32,732 bases of DNA from Bacteroidales bacterium (GTDB lineage: Bacteria; Bacteroidota; Bacteroidia; Bacteroidales; GCA-2748055), in assembly GCA_029938715.1 (NCBI GenBank), contig JAOZUK010000036.1:1-32732 (forward strand), in the 5' to 3' direction. This document shows positions 28,201-32,732 of the stretch, one piece after another. Position 1 is the stretch's first letter; each line of letters opens with the position of its first letter. The position numbers and the translations under genes are program-made. Under the pieces are notes generated by a model, which searched no databases, was not told the origin of the DNA, and saw only the letters and a program-made list of their open reading frames with translations.

Positions 28201-30137
28201 TAATTTGAGGAGGTAATATTCGTGAATGAGGTGGTGGTCGATCCGTCCTGCAAATCAAAACTCCAGGGAGCCCTTCCACTAAGAAGGATACTCACTTCAG
28301 TGTCTTCTCCTTCGCAAATTGGCGGTGTTTCTCCAAACGCTGCTTCTGGTAAATCAGTATAGATCTCCAGACTGTTGGGATCAAGATTTAAATAAGTTTC
28401 ACTCAAATTACCAGCTACATCTACCATCACAAGACCAACCTGAAGTTCCCCCGAAGCCACAGCAGCATCCTCGATTCCAACTAAATAGGATAATTCATAC
28501 AATCCAGTTGAAAGTTCGGTAACGGAAACCCGGGGTGAACTTAATTGCACCTCATTCACCATGGTTCCGGTTCCTGCTGAATACCCTATGCCATCGGCAG
28601 TAACTTGTACCACCACAGTTCCTCCCACACCCACTTCCCGGGAAGGGACTTCCATCTTTACCACCACAGGAGCATGTGCATCAATAGTAAGCTGAGATAT
28701 ATTGGAAATGGTTGAATAGGGGATACCCATATTGCCTGATGGTTTCACCAGGATGATTGAGGCCTCCAATTCTAAGGTGCCGGTCCCCACATCTCTGTCA
28801 CCCTCCTGAACTGTATAGTTGAGCACATAGTTGCCACCGCCCGATTCGGTAAAGGAGATATTGGGCTCACTTGCGGCAATAGCGTTTATATTGGAGAGTG
28901 GATGAATGCTATAATTTAATCCATCTGCACGGATGGTCAGATGAACCACATCTCCAACTTTCTTAGTGCCTCCCTCTACCTCCGCGGAACTAATCACCGG
29001 CAGGCTTGCATCGATCGGATCGCCGTTTTGAATAATCAGGTGGTTGTATGGAGCACTCTGAGCAGATCCATTTGATAGGACTAGATTGGAAACAGGGATA
29101 TCCTGTGAATCTGTAAAACTATTTCCTCCCTGGTTGATTGTGAAGTTTGCCCGGTAGGTGATGGCCGAAATACGCTGAAATCCGTCCAGTACATATCCAC
29201 CTACCGATCCGGAAATGAGGGTGAATGGATTCCCTTCGTCCTCATTCACCGTTATAGTGGCATTAACCACATCTCCGATCTTCACGGATTCATTGGGGAT
29301 TGAAACATTGAGAATTTCCACTGTACTATGGAACATTGCATCAATGGTGTGATCCGACTCCACTCTGGAGAACCGATAACTGGTCACCGGACCCTTACTC
29401 TCCCCATCTACTACCACATCCAATACTTCATATCCTGGATTTGGATGGATGGAAAATGTCATATCATCCCCCTTCTTTACTTCAATATCACCCGAGGGTG
29501 CGATACTCCCTCCAGTACCTGCCGTTGCGGTGATTGTAAATTGCGTTGGAGAAAAGATCGCTGTAATTGTATGGTCAGCTTTTACTTTCGAAAATTTGTA
29601 ATCTTTTATCGCCCCTTTACTCTCCCCATCTACGATTACATCCAATATTTCATAGTCCCTGTCTGCTTTAATGGCAAATTCCGCTTTGCCATCTCTCTTA
29701 ACTTCTATAATTCCTGAAGGTGTAATACTACCCCCAATGCCCGCACTGGCTGTGATGGTAAATCTCTCATCTCTGAAGGTAACTGAAATTGTGTGGTCCG
29801 AATTTACATTGAGAAATGTATAGCTGCTTACTGGCCCTACACTTTCCCCATCCACCTTAACGTCCTCAACTTCTTTCCTCCTGTCCGGATCCATCTCAAA
29901 GGTTATGTTGCTGTTGGCCCAAACAAATACATCACCTTTAGGGGAGATATCCCCCCCCCTGCCATCACTGGCCTTAATGGTATAAAACCACTCATCGGCG
30001 GCGTTTGAGAAGGTGGATTTATCAATGCCTTTTCCAGAGTGGCTGAAAGCATCGCTACAGAAAAACAGGGCCAACAGTATCAGTAACGAAGTCGTTACTC
30101 TGTGACCCGCACGGAATATGTATGACAGGCTCTCCAT
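25245..30137 (-). CDS. Large T9SS adhesin-like protein: InlB-type repeats, Ig/PKD, Omp28-like domain
   Basis: This 1630-residue protein has a Sec signal (to about residue 33) and three InlB B-type repeats of exactly 74 residues (about 52-269, with VDGES at 95, 169 and 243). Several Ig-like or cadherin-like domains follow (about 275-600), then SprB-like modules (PPICEGEDTEVSI, PEQTTTYQI) and two PKD-type domains (SWDFGDIGSG, ADFTWLNECFTPG). A jelly-roll domain (about 1150-1300) precedes an Omp28/thioredoxin-like domain (about 1309-1540, AILEHFTSNSSDT, YGVPKIPFTVLDGG, LAVVAFIQDRTTGKILQA). The protein ends in a T9SS sorting domain (IYPNPSQ to VVKSR). The thioredoxin-like part lacks the CxxC. It is likely displayed on the cell surface, for adhesion or as a scaffold. 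No enzyme activity is evident. The gene is divergent from the repeat-peptide gene at 30426. Confidence 0.85.
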   Translation of the reverse strand: MESLSYIFRAGHRVTTSLLILLALFFCSDAFSHSGKGIDKSTFSNAADEWFYTIKASDGRGGDISPKGDVFVWANSNITFEMDPDRRKEVEDVKVDGESVGPVSSYTFLNVNSDHTISVTFRDERFTITASAGIGGSITPSGIIEVKRDGKAEFAIKADRDYEILDVIVDGESKGAIKDYKFSKVKADHTITAIFSPTQFTITATAGTGGSIAPSGDIEVKKGDDMTFSIHPNPGYEVLDVVVDGESKGPVTSYRFSRVESDHTIDAMFHSTVEILNVSIPNESVKIGDVVNATITVNEDEGNPFTLISGSVGGYVLDGFQRISAITYRANFTINQGGNSFTDSQDIPVSNLVLSNGSAQSAPYNHLIIQNGDPIDASLPVISSAEVEGGTKKVGDVVHLTIRADGLNYSIHPLSNINAIAASEPNISFTESGGGNYVLNYTVQEGDRDVGTGTLELEASIILVKPSGNMGIPYSTISNISQLTIDAHAPVVVKMEVPSREVGVGGTVVVQVTADGIGYSAGTGTMVNEVQLSSPRVSVTELSTGLYELSYLVGIEDAAVASGELQVGLVMVDVAGNLSETYLNLDPNSLEIYTDLPEAAFGETPPICEGEDTEVSILLSGRAPWSFDLQDGSTTTSFTNITSSNYNLTVAPEQTTTYQISLVRDVNGVENTNTGNTQVTVNERPEVEILNLATGYNLEADPVKLEANVMGGIFSGPGVVSATGYFYPALADTVDSPHSIYYTYENSNGCISTTSKLVYVLGAKGAVLIPDHTVCLNDVPFTASVMNVPQASGSFRLLNSNSQEIDGLTDHGDNTATIDPALLNSDNYTIEYQYLDQVILFLRKTFTIESASQPQILNLTEESYCQNAAPFKLQSNLADVLFEGQGISGNLIDGFTLYPREADPGTISITCTSYSENGCTASQQQNVNILFAPEVNFELSTECIPEGGEIVSFDNQTIGKAYIETWSWDFGDIGSGQDNLSNLVNPTHHYQAPGEQSISLTAITFEGCVTSYLLETTIDSKPVADFTWLNECFTPGSDVKFINRTSLGFASLDSVIWTFRSGSGDLLGEIGSKNIIDTVAFPFETADAYQVRLYTLNKGGCFDELTREIVLRPTIQLDHEGFSETFDDSEGQWTIHSEDRVESWVWGVPEFTGHTPVEGDHAWYTRLPSGVSTYRENSWIQSPCFDFTDMERPLIQMDLMRSFAPGISGAVLQYRDGIEEGWKTVGENTPGIEWYNDTPILNKPGGSSLGWSLDEFNPDSDWVTAVHDLDQVVGKANVAFRVAIAANGVQGMNNQGFAFNNVVVAERTKIAILEHFTSNSSDTSRLADDIIDEIGKNHSRDVIDLQYHMDIGAMDPMNENNPLSSSTRSFNYGVPKIPFTVLDGGADTFHRYDFSALSKGPVEDHLRLITLELPAFDIDLSVNWMETGLEANTLITCSSDRYDNHIQLYLVVFETAVTAYSGRNGDTEFRNVVLDMLPSPAGRLLGDSWRKGRIDDRTHTWSYKPYVEDLNDLAVVAFIQDRTTGKILQAAVDYKDETVGILKPLNEVGSFNIYPNPSQSYIYVNLGTRSEHVGRIELIDVNGKVVFEEHLPAGYQVFQLDLDPLSRGLYILRWIESDQIRGVSKVVKSR
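29331..29984 (-). repeat. Three 74-residue InlB-type repeats (coding)
   Basis: Units align as FTITAxAGxGGSIxPSGxIEVKxG, then YEVLDVxVDGESKGxVxxYxFSxVxxDHTIxAxF. The VDGES motifs are exactly 74 residues (222 bases) apart. Repeats 2 and 3 are closest to each other; repeat 1 is more diverged. Confidence 0.85.
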
Positions 30138-30265
30138 GAGGCAAATAGCAAATTAATGAAAAAATTGCGATCAGAACACAAACAGTGGTTCACTTTTGAT
30201 AATCTACCTGTACGGTGTGATGTAACTGCATAAATTCCTTAAGAAATGTTAACATGGAAGGATGT

Positions 30266-30304
30266 ATGTGCGATTTCGTACATGTCTGATGCATAATCGT
30301 TCAT
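30266..30304 (+). promoter_or_regulatory. Candidate upstream activator site for the sigma-54 promoter
   Basis: An imperfect dyad ATGTGCGA-TT-TCGTACAT (7 of 8 paired positions) spans 30266-30283. A second half-site, TCGTTCAT, lies at 30297-30304, 21 bases (two helical turns) from TCGTACAT. The dyad is about 120 bases upstream of the predicted transcription start, where enhancer-binding activators of sigma-54 usually bind. Functional assignment is inference. Confidence 0.35.
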
Positions 30305-30370
30305 ATTTAGCATTTTTATAAAAATGTTAAATAGACTATAAAAGGTACATAAACAGATATATACATAGTT

Positions 30371-30386
30371 TGGCACGTATTGTGCA
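30371..30386 (+). promoter_or_regulatory. Near-consensus sigma-54 (RpoN) promoter
   Basis: TGGCACG-TATT-GTGCA matches the sigma-54 consensus TGGCACG-N4-TTGCA at all but one base (first T of the -12 block is G). The invariant GG (30372-30373) and GC (30384-30385) are separated by the required 10 bases, and the base before TGGCAC is T, a pyrimidine as in the consensus. The predicted start is near 30397, giving a leader of about 30 bases before the ATG at 30426. Confidence 0.6.
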
Positions 30387-30390
30387 CAAT
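30379..30390. promoter_or_regulatory. Perfect 12-base palindrome over the -12 element
   Basis: ATTGTGCACAAT is its own reverse complement and overlaps the -12 block of the putative sigma-54 promoter. It could be a repressor operator or a by-product of the promoter sequence. Confidence 0.35.
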
Positions 30391-30425
30391 TAGTTGCAGA
30401 GTCAAAAAAGTAAAATTAGAGTGTC

Positions 30426-30776
30426 ATGAGAACAACAAAAACATCAACAGGATTAATCAACAGATTAAGTGCATTAGTCATCATCCTGGTTGCATTCACC
30501 ACAATTTCATTTGCAGAGGATATAGTTGAAGATGAACTGATCGTCGAATCATGGATGACTACTCCATTTGAAAACAGTGTGGCTGAGGCTGAACTGGTTC
30601 TTGAAGAGTGGATGACCGCCCCATTTAATAACAGTATGGGTGAAGCTGAACTGGCACTTGAAACCTGGATGGTAACTCCATTTGATAATAGCATATACGA
30701 GGTGGAGCTGGCACTCGAGGACTGGATGATCACACCTTTTGAGGTTGCAGATTGCCATCTGGCCTGCTGCAATTAG
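30426..30776 (+). CDS. Secreted 19-residue-repeat small protein (WM..PF repeats), unknown function
   Basis: This 116-residue protein has a Sec signal peptide (about 1-30, hydrophobic core ALVIILVAFTTISFA). The rest is almost wholly four repeats of exactly 19 residues: 33-51 IVEDELIVESWMTTPFENS, 52-70, 71-89 and 90-108, with Trp at 43, 62, 81 and 100. The shared core is E-L-x-[LV]-E-x-W-M-x-[TA]-P-F-[END]-N-S. The last unit runs into the tail DCHLACCN, which carries three Cys. The mature protein is very acidic. I recognise no characterised family, and similar unannotated small proteins may exist in related Bacteroidota. It has its own sigma-54-like promoter and a strong terminator, so it is a monocistronic, regulated gene. 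Possible roles include a surface or matrix peptide, an envelope-stress product, or a multi-core modified-peptide precursor. None is shown. Confidence 0.85.
   Translation: MRTTKTSTGLINRLSALVIILVAFTTISFAEDIVEDELIVESWMTTPFENSVAEAELVLEEWMTAPFNNSMGEAELALETWMVTPFDNSIYEVELALEDWMITPFEVADCHLACCN
30522..30749 (+). repeat. Four tandem 57-base coding repeats
   Basis: The unit is 57 bases, four copies without indels. Conserved stretches such as TGGATG followed by CCATTT and GAGCTGGCACT recur, while third positions differ, so the array is old enough to have drifted but is held in length. Confidence 0.9.
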
Positions 30777-30811
30777 ACAGGATTTTAGTTTAAACAACCA
30801 TATATAAAGCC

Positions 30812-30843
30812 AAAGCCCTGGGAATTAATTCTCGGGGCTTTTT
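30812..30843 (+). terminator. Rho-independent terminator of the repeat-protein gene (possibly bidirectional)
   Basis: A long hairpin pairs AAAGCCCTGGGAA with TTCTCGGGGCTTT (two G-T pairs), followed by more T residues. It lies 36 bases after the stop and 16 bases from the convergent clpB stop, so it may serve both genes. Confidence 0.85.
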
Positions 30844-30858
30844 AATCATCTGTTTCTT

Positions 30859-32732
30859 TTATGTAATCGTCCTATTTGGTAGGGTAGGTTCATGCCTAAT
30901 AGCTTCAAATTTTATAGTCCCATCTTCTTCATCCACTTTAACATGCATTCCTGGAACCACGCTTCCATTGAGCAGGGCTATGGATAGTCCATCCAGAATC
31001 CTCTTTTGAATCAGTCTCTTCAGCGGCCTGGCACCAAACTGCATGTCATTTCCCTTATCAATCAGGTAACTGATACAATTTTGGGTAAGATCAATGCTAA
31101 TTTCCTGTTTTGATAGAAGGCCTTTTAAGTTGTTGATTTGAATTCGAATGATCCCCTCCAGATGCTCTCTGGTGAGTGGTTTGAACATGACCAATTCATC
31201 GATGCGATTGAGGAATTCGGGACGTACACTGTGTTTCAGTAATTCAAACACCTGACTTTTGGTCTTTTCAATTACCTGCTCCATATTGGATTCGTCCATC
31301 GATTCAAAGTTCTCCCGAATTACATTCGACCCAATATTGGAAGTCATAATGATAATGGTATTCTTAAAGTTGGCGATCCGACCTTTGTTATCGGTGAGCC
31401 TGCCATCTTCCAATACCTGTAGCAGGATATTAAATGTATCCGGGTGGGCTTTTTCAATCTCATCCAGCAGAATCACTGAATAGGGCTTCCTTCGTACTGC
31501 TTCGGTGAGTTGCCCGCCTTCATCATATCCCACATATCCCGGTGGTGCTCCCACCAGCCTGGAGACCGAATGCTTCTCCTGGTATTCGCTCATATCGATG
31601 CGCGTCATCAGTAATTCATCATTGAACAGGTACTCCGCCAGGGCTTTGGCCAATTCGGTTTTACCCACCCCGGTTGTGCCCAGGAAAAGGAAGGAACCTA
31701 CAGGTCTTCGTTCATCGGATAGTCCTGTTCTGCTCCTTCTGATGGAAGAGGCGACGGCCTCAATGGCCTCATCCTGACCTACCACACGGTGATGCAGTTC
31801 TTCTTCGATGTGCAACAATTTTTCCCTGTCGCTTTGAAGCATTCTGGTGACCGGGATGCCAGTCCATTTGGAGACTACTTCTGCAATATCCTCTGATGTG
31901 ATCTCCTCCCTTACCAACCTTTTCCCGCTATTCTCATATTGTTTCAACTGGTCAACGAATTTTACAAGGTTCTCTTCCGCCCGGGGCAGTTGTCCGTACC
32001 GGATCTCTGCCACCCTGCCCAGATCGCTCTCCCTTTCAGCCTTTTCGGCCTGATGTTTAAGCTCTTCGATCTCTAGTTTTGTCTTCTGAATGTCTTTCAC
32101 GACACTCTTTTCACTTTGCCATTGGGCTGACAACTGTTTTTGTTCATCCTCCAACACTGACAACTGCTTGCCAATCTGTTCCACCCTGGCCTTATCCTTT
32201 TCCCTCTTAAAAGCCTCCCTCTCGATCTCCAGTTGCTGGATTTTCCGGTCAAGTGCATCAATGACCTCAGGCTTTGAATTCATCTCCAGCCGGAGATGAG
32301 CTGAAGCTTCATCGATCAGGTCAATGGCTTTATCGGGCAGGAAACGATCATTGATATATCGGATAGAATACTGAACTGCGCTGATGATGGCTTCATCACG
32401 AATCCTGATCTTATGGTAATTTTCGTACTTCTCCTTAATGCCCCGCAAAATGGAGATGGCATCCTCTTCACTGGGTTCATCCACCATAATCTTCTGAAAA
32501 CGTCTCTCCAGCGCTTTGTCCCGTTCAAAGTATTTTTGAAATTCATTTAATGTAGTGGCTCCAATGGCACGCAGATCGCCCCTTGAAAGGGCAGGTTTCA
32601 GGATATTGGCTGCATCCATGGCACCCTCTCCACCACCACCGGCTCCCACCAGGGTGTGGATTTCATCAATAAACAGGATGATGCGTCCATCCGAACCGAT
32701 CACCTCATTGACCACCGACTTAAGGCGCTCTT
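30859..32732 (-). CDS. clpB: ClpB disaggregase, C-terminal part (5' end outside window)
   Basis: About 624 residues are visible, and the frame stays open to the window edge (ERLKSVVNE upstream of the GTG at 32715), so roughly the first 230-240 residues of this normally 860-residue protein are missing. Seen in order are NBD1 Walker B (LFIDEIHTLVGAG), the long coiled-coil middle domain (about 31950-32300), and NBD2 Walker A GTTGVGKT (31657-31680). NBD2 Walker B LLDEIEKAHP, pore motif GYVGYDEGG and the C-terminal small domain (FGARPLKRLIQ) follow. The middle domain distinguishes ClpB from ClpA/ClpC. The Walker A has Thr where most ClpB have Pro, which still fits GxxGxGKT. Role: cytoplasmic ATP-driven protein disaggregation with DnaK. 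Promoter and regulation lie outside the window. Confidence 0.98.
   Translation of the reverse strand, partial: ERLKSVVNEVIGSDGRIILFIDEIHTLVGAGGGGEGAMDAANILKPALSRGDLRAIGATTLNEFQKYFERDKALERRFQKIMVDEPSEEDAISILRGIKEKYENYHKIRIRDEAIISAVQYSIRYINDRFLPDKAIDLIDEASAHLRLEMNSKPEVIDALDRKIQQLEIEREAFKREKDKARVEQIGKQLSVLEDEQKQLSAQWQSEKSVVKDIQKTKLEIEELKHQAEKAERESDLGRVAEIRYGQLPRAEENLVKFVDQLKQYENSGKRLVREEITSEDIAEVVSKWTGIPVTRMLQSDREKLLHIEEELHHRVVGQDEAIEAVASSIRRSRTGLSDERRPVGSFLFLGTTGVGKTELAKALAEYLFNDELLMTRIDMSEYQEKHSVSRLVGAPPGYVGYDEGGQLTEAVRRKPYSVILLDEIEKAHPDTFNILLQVLEDGRLTDNKGRIANFKNTIIIMTSNIGSNVIRENFESMDESNMEQVIEKTKSQVFELLKHSVRPEFLNRIDELVMFKPLTREHLEGIIRIQINNLKGLLSKQEISIDLTQNCISYLIDKGNDMQFGARPLKRLIQKRILDGLSIALLNGSVVPGMHVKVDEEDGTIKFEAIRHEPTLPNRTIT

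Noticed and set aside
29331-29984. Regular spacing in 29331-29984 as a CRISPR-like array
   Set aside because: The period is 222 bases and in frame; it encodes 74-residue InlB-type protein repeats.
30416-30797. Reverse-strand ORFs across the repeat-protein gene
   Set aside because: They mirror the 57-base repeats, and have no signal peptide or known motif. The + strand frame has a signal peptide, promoter and terminator.
31657-31680. GTTGVGKT in ClpB as a damaged Walker A
   Set aside because: Thr for Pro still fits GxxGxGKT, the rest of NBD2 is intact, and I believe this form is usual in Bacteroidota ClpB.

Overview
The window looks like a chromosomal segment of a Bacteroidota organism, probably a free-living polysaccharide degrader of the Marinilabiliales/Prolixibacteraceae kind. 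The evidence is a hybrid two-component system (HTCS), a TonB-dependent outer-membrane receptor, five proteins ending in type IX secretion (T9SS) C-terminal sorting domains, a lipoprotein sulfatase, and a Bacteroidota-like ClpB. The order-level guess is an inference. Translation starts lack strong Shine-Dalgarno sequences, as is usual in this phylum.

Positions 1-18341 (all + strand) form a glycan-utilisation locus. In order it encodes a T9SS-exported clan GH-A glycoside hydrolase (5' end outside the window), a lipoprotein sulfatase, an unusual tandem GH26-GH26 protein, and a 1403-residue HTCS sensor/regulator. A 538-base leader region follows, then a TonB-dependent receptor with no SusD partner, a secreted beta-helix protein and a membrane-anchored DUF362 protein with a T9SS-like tail. 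The likely flow is surface cleavage by the T9SS enzyme, import through the receptor, periplasmic cutting and desulfation by GH26 and sulfatase, and sensing of the oligosaccharide by the HTCS. Beta-mannan or a sulfated mannan is a reasonable but unproven substrate.

Positions 18373-25199 hold a 1568-residue CotH-kinase/lamin-tail-domain surface protein (-), a DUF1080 lipoprotein (+), a small ORF of unknown function with no ATG (+), and a Tat-exported sugar isomerase/epimerase-like lipoprotein (-). The small ORF and the isomerase share a CTAG at their stops.

Positions 25245-30137 (-) encode a 1630-residue surface protein with InlB-type repeats, Ig-like and PKD domains, a cysteine-less Omp28/thioredoxin-like domain and a T9SS tail.

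Positions 30138-30850 hold the most unusual element: a 116-residue secreted protein made of four exact-length 19-residue repeats (WM..PF core) plus a short Cys-rich tail. It is preceded by a near-consensus sigma-54 promoter and a possible upstream activator site, and followed by a strong terminator. The window ends in the C-terminal two thirds of clpB (-).
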